Notes under the pieces: generated by a model
Told to the model about the DNA's origin: nothing
Database searches by the model: none
What the model saw: only the letters and a program-made list of their open reading frames with translations
Source: Spirochaetota bacterium
GTDB taxonomy: Bacteria; Spirochaetota; UBA12135; COTS27; JAFLEE01
Assembly: GCA_017302015.1 (NCBI GenBank)
Contig: JAFLEE010000065.1
Coordinates: 1-31,440 of the forward strand
Length of the DNA: 31,440 bases
Direction: 5' to 3'
Shown: positions 16,423 to 23,756 of the stretch, piece after piece
Numbering within the stretch: the stretch's first letter is position 1
Layout of the letters: every line of letters begins with the position of its first letter
Made by a program: the position numbers and the translations under genes

Positions 16423-17484
16423 CTATTTCACCCGCACCGACTTCCCGGCCTTCGCCGAGGCGAAGCAGCCGTCGAGCATGGCCTGCACCTGGGCGCCCCG
16501 GGCGAAATCGGGCGTGCCGCCCTTGCCCTTTCGGATGGCTTCGACGAAGCGCGCATAGGTCATGGCCACGGGGGGCGCGGTGACTTCTTCCCAGGCATTG
16601 GTGTCGAGGTTCTTCCCCACGCAAATTTTGTAGACCGTGGTGGAGAGGGCCGAATCGATCTCGAGGCTGCCCTTCGTGCCGGAGAGGCGTAAGAAGAGCC
16701 GGTTGGCGTGCCCGGGGCAGAACCGGGTGGTGTGGATCTCGCCCAGGGCCCCGTTTTCGAACTCGACCAGGGCCATGGCGCTATCGTTGGCGTCGAGGCG
16801 GTAGGCGCCGATGCGGTTGCCCTTGGCCTTGGGGAAGGTTTTCAGTTTGCAATCGACGGTTTTAATTGGGCCCGCCGGCAGGGTGGCGAAATCGAAGATG
16901 TGCACCCCCACGTCGCCCAGGGCGCCCTTGCTGCCGTGGCGCGTGGAGAGCCGCCACAGCCATTTGTCGCTGGTGCGCCAATCGCCCCAGGCCTTGCTCG
17001 CCAGCCACGACTGGAGGTAACTCGCCTCCACGTGGCGAAGTTCGCCCAGGTCGCCCTTGGCGACGCGAGCCGCCGCGGCCTCGAGCACGGGCCAATTGCG
17101 GTAACTGAAGTTCACCATGTTCACCACGCCGGCCTTCTTCGCGGCGGCGGCCATGGCCTTGGCGTCGGCGGCGGTGAGGGCCAGGGGTTTTTCGCACAGG
17201 ACGTGTTTGCCCGCTTTCACCGCGAGGATGGAGAGATCTTTATGGCTGGCGTCGGGGGTGACGATGCTCACCCCGTCGAGGTCGCCCTGGCGCAGCAGTT
17301 CGGCGGCGTCGGTAAAGGGCCGCGGGATGCCGTGCTTCTCGCAGAAGGCCTTCGCCCGGGCGTCATCGATATCGCAGGCCGCGACCAGGGTGACGCCGGG
17401 GATCGCCTTGTATTGGGTGGCATGGGTATTGGCCATGCCCCCCGTGCCGATGATGCCGAGGCGGACGGGTTTCTGCTGCGCCAT
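16423..17484 (-). CDS. Gfo/Idh/MocA-family oxidoreductase
   Basis: 353 residues from MAQQKPVRLGIIGTGGMANTH. The Rossmann motif G13-x-G15-x-x-A18, the acidic turn VAACDID after the second strand, and the EKP motif (98-100, in GKHVLCEKPLAL) define the Gfo/Idh/MocA family of NAD(P)-dependent sugar and inositol dehydrogenases. The C-terminal substrate domain includes GALGDVGVHIFDFATL, with the family's D-x-G-x-H element. AGGTG overlaps the stop codon of the upstream ThuA gene and is well spaced for the ATG at 17484; the GTG at 17493 is the alternative start. It is coupled to ThuA in a two-gene operon, and such pairs are common in glycan- or sugar-processing clusters. The exact sugar is unknown. 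No signal peptide, so it is cytoplasmic. Confidence 0.93.
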   Translation of the reverse strand: MAQQKPVRLGIIGTGGMANTHATQYKAIPGVTLVAACDIDDARAKAFCEKHGIPRPFTDAAELLRQGDLDGVSIVTPDASHKDLSILAVKAGKHVLCEKPLALTAADAKAMAAAAKKAGVVNMVNFSYRNWPVLEAAAARVAKGDLGELRHVEASYLQSWLASKAWGDWRTSDKWLWRLSTRHGSKGALGDVGVHIFDFATLPAGPIKTVDCKLKTFPKAKGNRIGAYRLDANDSAMALVEFENGALGEIHTTRFCPGHANRLFLRLSGTKGSLEIDSALSTTVYKICVGKNLDTNAWEEVTAPPVAMTYARFVEAIRKGKGGTPDFARGAQVQAMLDGCFASAKAGKSVRVK

Positions 17485-17493
17485 GGCGGGCAC

Positions 17494-18273
17494 CTATTTG
17501 AGGCCCGTGCCGCCGGCGGATTGCCCGTGGGCGGGGTCTTCCGTGCGGATGGTCTCGAGGGACGGCACCACCTTGGGGGCGGCGCTGGGGTTTTCCCATT
17601 TCTGGCCCATGGGCATGGCCCATTTCACGGCATTCACCAGGACCTTCTGCACTTCGGCCTGGTGGTAGGTGGGGTAGGTCTCGTGGCCGGGGCGGAAATA
17701 GAAGATCTTGCCCGCGCCCCGGTTGAAGCAGACGCCCGAGCGGAAGGCCTCGCCGCCCTCGAACCAGGATAGGAAGACGACCTCGCCATCGGGGATGCCG
17801 AAGGGCTCTCCGTACATCTCCTCATGGGGGATGACGAAGGAGGGGGGGATGCCCTTGGCGATGGGGTGCCCGGGGTTGCAGACCCACAGGCGCTCTTTTT
17901 CGCCTTGCTCGCGCCAGGTGAGGGCGCAGCTCGTGCCGAGCATGCGCTTGAAGATCTTGGAGAAGTGACCGCTGTGGAGGACGATGAGGCCCATGCCTTG
18001 GAGCACCCGGGCTTGCACCTTATCGACGATGGCATCTTCCACCTTGCCGTGGGCGGCGTGGCCCCACCAGGTGAGCACATCGGTCTCGGCGAGCACCGCA
18101 TCGGTGAGTCCGTGCTCGGGCTGGTCGAGGGTGGCCGTGCGGGCCGTGATGTCGCCGTCTTTCGTGAGGGCTTCGGCGATATGGGCGTGCATGCCCCTGG
18201 GGTAGACGCTCTTCACGCGCTCGTTTTTGTGCTCATGTACGTTTTCGCCCCAGACGGTGACGCGGATCTTCAT
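17494..18273 (-). CDS. ThuA-like protein (trehalose utilisation family)
   Basis: 259 residues from [56 protein letters not shown] and [32 protein letters not shown] are conserved blocks of the ThuA family, a class-I glutamine-amidotransferase-like fold without the amidotransferase nucleophile, found with sugar oxidoreductases. Its exact reaction is not settled; a link to 3-keto-sugar metabolism is proposed for relatives. The start at 18273 is supported by AAGGAG seven bases upstream. Its stop codon carries the ribosome site of the Gfo/Idh/MocA gene, so the two are co-expressed. The divergent AraC-type gene, whose frame starts in the leader of this gene, is the likely regulator. Confidence 0.9.
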   Translation of the reverse strand: MKIRVTVWGENVHEHKNERVKSVYPRGMHAHIAEALTKDGDITARTATLDQPEHGLTDAVLAETDVLTWWGHAAHGKVEDAIVDKVQARVLQGMGLIVLHSGHFSKIFKRMLGTSCALTWREQGEKERLWVCNPGHPIAKGIPPSFVIPHEEMYGEPFGIPDGEVVFLSWFEGGEAFRSGVCFNRGAGKIFYFRPGHETYPTYHQAEVQKVLVNAVKWAMPMGQKWENPSAAPKVVPSLETIRTEDPAHGQSAGGTGLK

Positions 18274-18400
18274 GGGAGACTCCTTCCTATTCCTCTGCCG
18301 TGGATTTGGAACCCGGGGTTCCCGGCTCGGTATCGACGTAGAATTCAGGCGGGGGACGGCCCCGACAGGTGGAGTATGCGCCATCGGGGGGATGCGGGCC

Positions 18401-19270
18401 ATGGACCCCGGTGATGGCAACATGTACGCCATTGACCTCGTTTTGGGATCAGGTCATACTCGGACTGCTTTGGAAATCGTCGGCACCGACCTCATCGTCT
18501 TCCCCCAGGGCCAATTCGGCACCCACCAGCACGAGGACCAGCACGAGTTCCATTACCTGCTGGAGGCCCGCGGCGCCTTCCATAACCGGGGGGTCGTTAC
18601 CCGCCTCGCCGGGTCGAGCCTCGCCTATAGTCCGCCGCGCCATGAGCACGGTTTCATCCCGGAATCCCCCGCGCCGCAGCCCATCTATTTCGTGCGCTTT
18701 CGGGCCGAGAACCCCCCCGAGCGCGCCCTCCTCGCCGAGGTCGGAGGCAGGCTCGGTCTGCGCCCCCGGGTCGTGGGCGAACTGGGGCCGACCTTCGAAT
18801 CCATCCGCCGCCACGCGCGGCTGACGGGTCCCCACGCCCGCCGCGCCGCCGAAGCGGGGCTCCTTATGATCCTCCACGCTGCGGCGGGGGGGCATCTCGG
18901 CGGGGCGGGGGAGAAGCGCCATCCGGCCGTGGTGTCGGCCCTGGCCTACCTGGAAGGCAGCCTGGAACGCCCCGTGACCTTCCGCGAAGTCGCGGCGCGC
19001 AGCGGCCTCTCGGCGGAAGCATTCGCCAGGCTATTCCGGAAGAATACCGGCGAGACGGTCCTCGGTTATCTTCGCCGCCGTCGCCTCGAGCACGGAAGAT
19101 TCCACCTGGAAACCACCGAGGCGCCCATCCATCGCCTCGCCCTGGGCCTCCATTTCTGCGACGAGTTCCATTTCAGCAAGGCCTTCAAGCGCCAGTACGG
19201 CGTAAGCCCGCGGGCCTGGCGCGAAACTTCCCGGGGGAAACCCTCGGGCGACGAGGCGGAGATGGGCTGA
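18401..19270 (+). CDS. AraC-family regulator with cupin sensor
   Basis: 289 residues from the ATG at 18401. The N-terminal part is a cupin of the AraC ligand-binding type: [20 protein letters not shown], with the H-x-H...E ligand spacing, then a strand with [11 protein letters not shown]. The C-terminal part is the AraC DNA-binding domain: [29 protein letters not shown] as the first helix-turn-helix and [27 protein letters not shown] as the second. ATGs at 18392 and 18422 are other possible starts; 18401 has GGGGGG about nine bases upstream. By analogy, a sugar bound in the cupin would activate the divergent ThuA-Gfo operon, whose start is 127 bases away. This link is inference from position. 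Confidence 0.87.
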   Translation: MDPGDGNMYAIDLVLGSGHTRTALEIVGTDLIVFPQGQFGTHQHEDQHEFHYLLEARGAFHNRGVVTRLAGSSLAYSPPRHEHGFIPESPAPQPIYFVRFRAENPPERALLAEVGGRLGLRPRVVGELGPTFESIRRHARLTGPHARRAAEAGLLMILHAAAGGHLGGAGEKRHPAVVSALAYLEGSLERPVTFREVAARSGLSAEAFARLFRKNTGETVLGYLRRRRLEHGRFHLETTEAPIHRLALGLHFCDEFHFSKAFKRQYGVSPRAWRETSRGKPSGDEAEMG

Positions 19271-19357
19271 GGGCGGGATTCGCCGCCTTCGATGGGGCTG
19301 GCCCGTCGATGAGGTACCGCTGCAGGCTTGGACGGGCCCCGGTTTTCGGTCGCCCAT

Positions 19358-19391
19358 AAAAAAAGCCCTCCCCGTTCGTCCCGGGGAGGGC
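19358..19391 (-). terminator. Strong Rho-independent terminator of the PocR-corrinoid operon
   Basis: On the minus strand: ten-base arm GCCCTCCCCG, a seven-base loop, the complementary arm CGGGGAGGGC, then seven T. The stem pairs perfectly (19365-19374 with 19382-19391). It lies 37 bases after the stop of the corrinoid protein gene and is one-directional, since the T-tract is only on the minus strand. Confidence 0.88.
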
Positions 19392-19427
19392 ATGGCACTC
19401 GCGTTCGAAGAGTCGGGGTCTTGGGCT

Positions 19428-20057
19428 TCAGCCCCCCATCAATTTCACCGCCGAATCGGCGGCGCTGCCGGCGTCGCGGCAATAGCCGTCGGCCCCGATT
19501 TCCTTGGCGAATTGCTCGGTGATGGGCGCGCCCCCGATCATGATCTTCACGGCGGCGCCGCTGGCGCGGATGGCCTTCACGGCCTCGGACATGGCGGGCA
19601 TGGTGGTGGTGAGCAGGGTCGAGAGGCCGACCATATGGGCGTTATGTTCCTTGATCGCCGCCACGAATTTATCGGGGGCGACGTCGACGCCGAGGTCGAC
19701 GACGTTGATGTTGGCGCCCTTCCACATCATGCCCACCAGGTTCTTGCCGATGTCGTGGAGGTCGCCGGCCACGGTACCGAGCACGGCGGTGTATTTCGGC
19801 TTGATGCCGGCCTTCACGAGGAGGGGTTCGAGGAAGATCATGGCCTCTTTCATGGCGCGGGCCGAGACGAGCATCTCGGGGACGAAGATCTCGTTGTTCT
19901 TGAACTTCTCGCCCACGATGGCCATGGCGGGGATGAGGCCCTCATCCACGATCTTGCCCGGGCCCATGCCGCTGTCGATGAGGACGGGGACGATTTCCTT
20001 CACGTCTTTGCGTTTACCGGCGATCACGGCCTGCTTGAGGGCATCGAGAGAACTCAT
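19428..20057 (-). CDS. Methyltransferase-cognate corrinoid protein
   Basis: 209 residues from MSSLDALKQAVIAGKRKDV. The N-terminal helical cap (about 1-85, with VDEGLIPAMAIVGEKFKNNEIFVPEML) and the cobalamin-binding Rossmann domain (about 88-209) are complete. D99-x-H101-x-x-G104 (GDLHDIGKNLVG) holds the histidine that binds cobalt, and VGLSTLLTTTM and IMIGGAPIT are the other corrinoid-contact segments. This is the MtaC/MtbC/MttC-type shuttle that carries a methyl group between a substrate-specific methyltransferase and a second methyltransferase. AGGAG precedes the start at 20057. It is 32 bases downstream of the PocR/AraC gene, in one operon ending in the terminator at 19358. No substrate-specific MtaB- or MttB-type partner lies in the window. 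Confidence 0.93.
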   Translation of the reverse strand: MSSLDALKQAVIAGKRKDVKEIVPVLIDSGMGPGKIVDEGLIPAMAIVGEKFKNNEIFVPEMLVSARAMKEAMIFLEPLLVKAGIKPKYTAVLGTVAGDLHDIGKNLVGMMWKGANINVVDLGVDVAPDKFVAAIKEHNAHMVGLSTLLTTTMPAMSEAVKAIRASGAAVKIMIGGAPITEQFAKEIGADGYCRDAGSAADSAVKLMGG

Positions 20058-20089
20058 GGGGGCTCCTTGGAAAGGGTTCGACAAGGAGA

Positions 20090-21355
20090 TTATGGGCGCT
20101 CTTCGGCCCCCGAATTTGTCCCTGGGTGTCGGAAATTGTTCCCGGCGTGCTCCCCCGGCCCGCCTTCGATGCGCTCGCCGCGGTGGCGGCGGTATTCCCC
20201 GGGGGAAAGGCCCACGGTCCGGTTGAAGACCTTGGTGAAATGGCTCTGGTCGGCGAATCCGCAGTCGGAAGCCACCTCGGAGAGTGGAATTCGGGTGCGC
20301 ACCAAAAGTTCCCGCGCCCGGCGCACCCGCAGGTGGGTGAGGGTTTCGCTGAAGGTGCGCCCGGTCTTGCGGTGCATCAGGCGGCTGAAATGGCTGGGGG
20401 AGACCCCGGCCCGCTCGGCAACCTCGTCGCGGGATAGGTCCTGGTCGAGGTGGCGCTCCATATAGGCGACGGCCTTCGCCGCCAAGTCTTCATCGGGGTC
20501 GCCGGGGGCGTCGCGCATGGCGTCGAGCATCTGTTCGAGGATGGCGCTCACCCATCCGGCCAGTTCCTCCTCATCTTCCAGGTCGGAGAGGGCGCGGAAG
20601 GCGGGCACCTGGGCGCTCAGCAGGGCGGCCGGATTGGCCCCGGCGTCGACGGCGGTGCGGCCGACCATCACCACCATCTCGAGCAGCAGGCTCTTGAGGA
20701 AATCGAGGCGGTGCTCCCCGAAGGAATAGACGGCGATGAGGATGCGGTTGATGACGGAGCGCGCCTCCTTGCGGTCGCTGCGCTTCACCGCCGCGTGGAG
20801 TTCCCCCTCCTCGCGCAGGTAGATGGAGCGAAGCCCGTCGTAGGGCACCTCCTTGACGGCGTGGATGGCCTCGGCGCGCTCGCGCTCGCGACGGGCCGCC
20901 TCGCGGGCGAGGTGGAGGCGGGAGGCATTGGTCAGGTTCTCCCGAAGGGCGAATTGGAGCAGGTCGCGCACGGCCCGGGAGACCGGGTCGAGTTCGCCGC
21001 CGTCGGGCCGCTCGGCGGCGTCGAGGGGCACCCCGCTGACGAGGATGCCCCCGGTGAGGCGCTCGTTGAGCATGAGCGGCACGGCGAAGAGCAGGCACGA
21101 TTCGCTGCAGCACCGGTGGATGAAGGGTTCTCCCCAACGGAGGCTCTCGCTGAGGGCCCGGCGGCGGTATTCCGCGCTCGGGCCCCCATGGACGCAGGCC
21201 TTCCCGGGTTCGATGAGCCAGGCTCCCGACGCGTCGCAGAGGCCCAGGGGAAAGGCGTGGTTTCCCTTCCAGGAGGAGGATAGTTGCCGCCAAGTCGCCT
21301 GCGGCATGGGGAGATTCTTCGGTTTGGGAGGGGGGGATTTTCGCCGCGGGGCCAT
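20090..21355 (-). CDS. AraC-family regulator with PocR sensor domain
   Basis: 421 residues. About 18-112 is a PocR sensor: WRQLSSSWKGNHAFPLGLCDASGAWL, then C54, and C82/C83/C87 in FIHRCCSESCLLFAVPLML, ending LTGGILVSGVPL. PocR domains regulate propanediol use and corrinoid- or methyl-transfer genes and probably bind a small ligand or a corrinoid near the cysteines. The middle (150-290) is helical. The C-terminal AraC domain has DLSRDEVAERAGVSPSHFSRLMHRKTGRTFSE and PLSEVASDCGFADQSHFTKVFNRTVGLSPGEYRRH. The start at 21355 has AGGT three bases upstream. The gene leads the operon with the corrinoid protein and faces the UroD-like gene, so it is the best candidate regulator of both. The last 25 residues look disordered. 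Confidence 0.9.
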   Translation of the reverse strand: MAPRRKSPPPKPKNLPMPQATWRQLSSSWKGNHAFPLGLCDASGAWLIEPGKACVHGGPSAEYRRRALSESLRWGEPFIHRCCSESCLLFAVPLMLNERLTGGILVSGVPLDAAERPDGGELDPVSRAVRDLLQFALRENLTNASRLHLAREAARRERERAEAIHAVKEVPYDGLRSIYLREEGELHAAVKRSDRKEARSVINRILIAVYSFGEHRLDFLKSLLLEMVVMVGRTAVDAGANPAALLSAQVPAFRALSDLEDEEELAGWVSAILEQMLDAMRDAPGDPDEDLAAKAVAYMERHLDQDLSRDEVAERAGVSPSHFSRLMHRKTGRTFSETLTHLRVRRARELLVRTRIPLSEVASDCGFADQSHFTKVFNRTVGLSPGEYRRHRGERIEGGPGEHAGNNFRHPGTNSGAEERP

Positions 21356-21468
21356 GACCTATTTTAGAATCCACGGAGGGAAGGGGGAAGGAGCGGGGCA
21401 CGACCAGGCCAAAACGTTTTTTCTATAGAAATAACTGAACGACTTGTTTTAACCGCCGAGTTGCCCGG

Positions 21469-21497
21469 TTGCCCCCCTGGACGCCACCGCCTACGAT
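21469..21497 (+). promoter_or_regulatory. Possible promoter driving the tandem RNA leader
   Basis: TTGCCC (21469-21474) and TACGAT (21492-21497) are separated by the ideal 17 bases. Each matches its consensus at four of six positions, including the important first, second and last bases of the -10. Transcription would start near 21504 and give a leader of about 250 bases that includes the whole tandem RNA module. Confidence 0.35.
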
Positions 21498-21572
21498 TGC
21501 GAATGGAGATGACCGCCACCGCTCTCGGTTCTCCCGGGGGCGAGGTAGGGGCGGTTTAGGAGGGAGGAAGTC

Positions 21573-21732
21573 GGGTAGGATGTCCGGAAGACATTAAATC
21601 GGACGGCGCCGCACGAGGCGGCAATAAGCCGTCTGACAGGATGACAGGAAGTCACAAATCGGTCGCCGCGCCAGGAGGGCGCAATCTGGCGATCGGTAGG
21701 ATGGCGGAGCTTTGTAAAAGCCTACCGTATCC
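21573..21732 (+). ncRNA. Tandem 60-base structured RNA modules, putative riboswitch/leader
   Basis: Two units repeat with a 60-base period. Each has AGGATG (21577, 21638), a first hairpin with five-base loop nGGAA (stems 21580-21584/21590-21594 and 21642-21645/21651-21654), the joint AAATCGG (21596, 21656), and a second hairpin. The second hairpin has an outer stem (21602-21607/21628-21633; 21662-21667/21688-21693), an inner five-pair stem (21608-21612/21618-21622; 21668-21672/21678-21682) with a five-base loop ending GAG, and a five-base bulge starting AAT. Stem bases differ between the units (for example ACGGC/GCCGT against TCGCC/GGCGA) yet keep pairing, while joints are identical; this is covariation inside one sequence. 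A third AGGATG (21698) begins a final hairpin (21695-21699/21722-21726, with inner 21709-21713/21717-21721). I cannot match this to a riboswitch class I know. Regulation of the downstream methyltransferase is inference. Confidence 0.7.
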
Positions 21733-21756
21733 ATTAAACTGGGCCCGGAAGGATTT

Positions 21757-22764
21757 ATGACCCCACGAGAGCGCTATCTGGCCGTGTTGGAAGGCAAGCC
21801 CGTCGACTATTTGCCGCGCCTTCCCATCCTCATGCAATTCGCGGCCGAATGGATCGGAAGCGATTACGGCAAGTTCACCGAAGACCATCGGGTGCTCACC
21901 GAAGCCAATCTCCGCTGCGCGGGGCATTTCGGCTTCGAGCAGTGGAGCACCATCAGCGACCCTTACCGGGAGACCGAGGGATTCGGCGCCGTGGTGACCC
22001 ATGAGGCGGGAAAGGGGGCGGTCTGCCTCAAGCCGCCCCTGGCCGATTCGGAAGACCTCTCCCAATTGAAAAAACCCGACCCCGAGAAGAGCCGGCGTAT
22101 GCGCGACCGCGTCGATGCGATCCGGCGCTACCGGAACCACGATGCAGAGAGCCATTCGATCCTGGGGTGGGTCGAGGGGCCCGCCGCCGAGGCGGCGGAC
22201 CTGCGGGGCGTCTCCAACTTCATGGTCGACCTCATGGATAACCTGGAGTTCGCGGCGGCGCTCATGGACCTCTGCGTCGAGAACGCCCTGCGTTTCGCGG
22301 GGGCCCAAATCGCGGCGGGCGCCGACACCATCGGCATCGGCGACGCGGTCGCCAGCCAGGTCTCCGCGTCCATCTATGAAACCTACATCCTCCCCCGGGA
22401 ACGGATCCTCGTGGAGGCCATCCACGCCCGGGGCGCCCGGGTGCGGCTGCACATCTGCGGGAACATCACCCATCTCCTGCCGGGCATCGCCCGTCTCGGG
22501 GTCGACATCGTCGACGTGGACCACCTCGTCGAACTGAACGCCGCCCGCAAGGCGGTCGGCAAGGCGACGGCCCTCTGCGGGAATCTCGACCCCGTCTCCG
22601 ACGTGAAATGCGGTTCGCCGGAGTCGATCCGCCTCAAAGTCGAGACCTGCTACGAGCGGGTGGGGAATCCGTTCATGGTCGGCGCCGGCTGCGAAATCCC
22701 GCCGGGAACCCCCGAAGCGAACCTCCTGGCGCTTTGCAAGCCGATCGCCTGGCGGCCGGACTAG
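21757..22764 (+). CDS. UroD-family corrinoid methyltransferase (MtaA/CmuA-like)
   Basis: 335 residues. The fold matches the uroporphyrinogen decarboxylase superfamily: MTPRERYLAVLEGKPVDYLPRLP at the N-terminus, LGWVEGP, and LHICGNITHLLPGIARLGVDIVDVD in the barrel. A zinc site H232-x-C234 (RLHICGN) with C312 (VGAGCEIPPGTP) is the H-x-C...C pattern of the methylcobamide methyltransferases (MtaA, MtbA, CmuA) and is not part of heme-pathway HemE. The enzyme is therefore likely to move a methyl group between a corrinoid protein and an acceptor such as a thiol or tetrahydrofolate; the acceptor is not readable. It sits divergent from the corrinoid protein operon, its natural partner. GGAAGGA precedes the ATG. 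The leader contains the tandem RNA modules, and a terminator overlaps its stop. Confidence 0.9.
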   Translation: MTPRERYLAVLEGKPVDYLPRLPILMQFAAEWIGSDYGKFTEDHRVLTEANLRCAGHFGFEQWSTISDPYRETEGFGAVVTHEAGKGAVCLKPPLADSEDLSQLKKPDPEKSRRMRDRVDAIRRYRNHDAESHSILGWVEGPAAEAADLRGVSNFMVDLMDNLEFAAALMDLCVENALRFAGAQIAAGADTIGIGDAVASQVSASIYETYILPRERILVEAIHARGARVRLHICGNITHLLPGIARLGVDIVDVDHLVELNAARKAVGKATALCGNLDPVSDVKCGSPESIRLKVETCYERVGNPFMVGAGCEIPPGTPEANLLALCKPIAWRPD

Positions 22765-22785
22765 GCGCCCTCGCGCCGCTTTTTT
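22764..22785 (+). terminator. Rho-independent terminator of the UroD-like gene
   Basis: GGCGC (22764-22768), loop CCTC, GCGCC (22773-22777), then GC and six T (22780-22785). The first base is the last base of the TAG stop, and the T-run overlaps the stop codon of the convergent secreted-protein gene. Confidence 0.6.
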
Positions 22786-23602
22786 AGCGCACGAGCATCC
22801 AGCGGTTCGAGACCATCCCGTAGTAGAGATCGATTTCCATGTCGCCCTTGGGGCCGGTGAAGGCGATCGGGGAGCGGTTGCCCTCGCGGGTGACCACGAC
22901 CACCCGGTCGCCGGCCAATGGGTCGAAGCGCAGGCCCTTGGTGTCGAGTTTTTCCAGGCGGAAACCCTTTAGGACGCCGATGAAATTGGAGACGCGCACG
23001 GTGAATTGCGCGGGGGTCAGGCTGAGGCCGCCCAGGCGCGCAGTCTCCTCGGTTTTCCACCAGGTGAGGCGCTCCAGGGCCTTCTGATCCGAGGTTTCCA
23101 CGGCCCGGTGGAAGGCCGCCACCTCGCCGGCGAGGCGTTTGCGCACCCCTTCGTCGATCGTGATCTTCGGCGCCACGTCGAGCCACGTCTTGGTGTGGAG
23201 CGGAAGTTCCACCCGGGTCTCCCCGGTGAGGGTTTCCTCAGGAGGGATATCGGGGGCGCCGTTTTTCTTGCGGGGCAATTCGTAGGCCCATAGCGGCTCG
23301 TTGCGCACGCCCTTTTCCCCCCGCCAGGCGACGGCGAGGCGGAGTTTCAGCCTGGCGACGGCCAGGGCATTGGAACTCCGGTCGAGGGCGTATTCGAAGG
23401 CCACCGAGTTTTCCCCGGCGTGGATCCACGGATTGATGAGGGCGGCCTGGGTTCGGGGATTGCCGTCGAGGCGGAGCATGGGCACGCCGTTGAAACTCAC
23501 GATCCCCACCAGGCCCTGGGAATCCACGAGGAGTTGATAGAGGTTCGTCTGGGGCGAGGCGGAGAGCAGGGCGCCGAGGAGGAGGGCGGGGAGGATCTTC
23601 AT
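22784..23602 (-). CDS. Secreted protein of unknown family
   Basis: 272 residues from MKILPALLLGALLSASPQTN, a Sec signal peptide with a likely cut after SAS or SPQ. The first half is beta-rich (for example GLVGIVSFNGVPMLRLDG and AVARLKLRLAVAWRGEKG) and refers to an immunoglobulin-like or jelly-roll fold. The second half, VAAFHRAVETSDQKALERLTWW followed by strands up to DLYYGMVSNRWMLVR, looks like an NTF2/SnoaL-like cone fold. I do not recognise the family, and both fold readings are weak. No clear ribosome site precedes 23602. The convergent UroD-like gene's terminator overlaps its end, and the divergent glycosidase operon begins 154 bases away. Confidence 0.75.
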   Translation of the reverse strand: MKILPALLLGALLSASPQTNLYQLLVDSQGLVGIVSFNGVPMLRLDGNPRTQAALINPWIHAGENSVAFEYALDRSSNALAVARLKLRLAVAWRGEKGVRNEPLWAYELPRKKNGAPDIPPEETLTGETRVELPLHTKTWLDVAPKITIDEGVRKRLAGEVAAFHRAVETSDQKALERLTWWKTEETARLGGLSLTPAQFTVRVSNFIGVLKGFRLEKLDTKGLRFDPLAGDRVVVVTREGNRSPIAFTGPKGDMEIDLYYGMVSNRWMLVR

Positions 23603-23756
23603 GGGAAGGATTGTAGCAAGGGCGGGGGCGGGATCCAACAGGGCTGCCTTCCCATCCGGCGGTCGGAATTCATCCCCCATCCCGGATAAATCCACCTCAG
23701 GCTGGGACATTTTTTCGGGGGATTTCGGGCCCGATTTGAAATCCCAACCGCCATCC

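Larger units (their letters stand above)
21356..21756. other. 401-base divergent control region between PocR/AraC and the UroD-like gene
   Basis: No protein gene is credible here. The proximal part (21356-21460) is AT-richer and holds a perfect palindrome TTCTATAGAA (21421-21430), a possible regulator site or minus-strand -10. A candidate plus-strand promoter follows at 21469-21497. From 21573 to about 21732 lies the tandem structured-RNA region, listed separately. It ends with a ribosome site, GGAAGGA, directly before the methyltransferase start. Confidence 0.75.

Noticed and set aside
21608-21622. Guanidine-II (mini-ykkC) riboswitch suggested by the ACGA loop
   Set aside because: The second unit has AGGA in the matching loop, and the first hairpins, joints and bulges do not fit that class.
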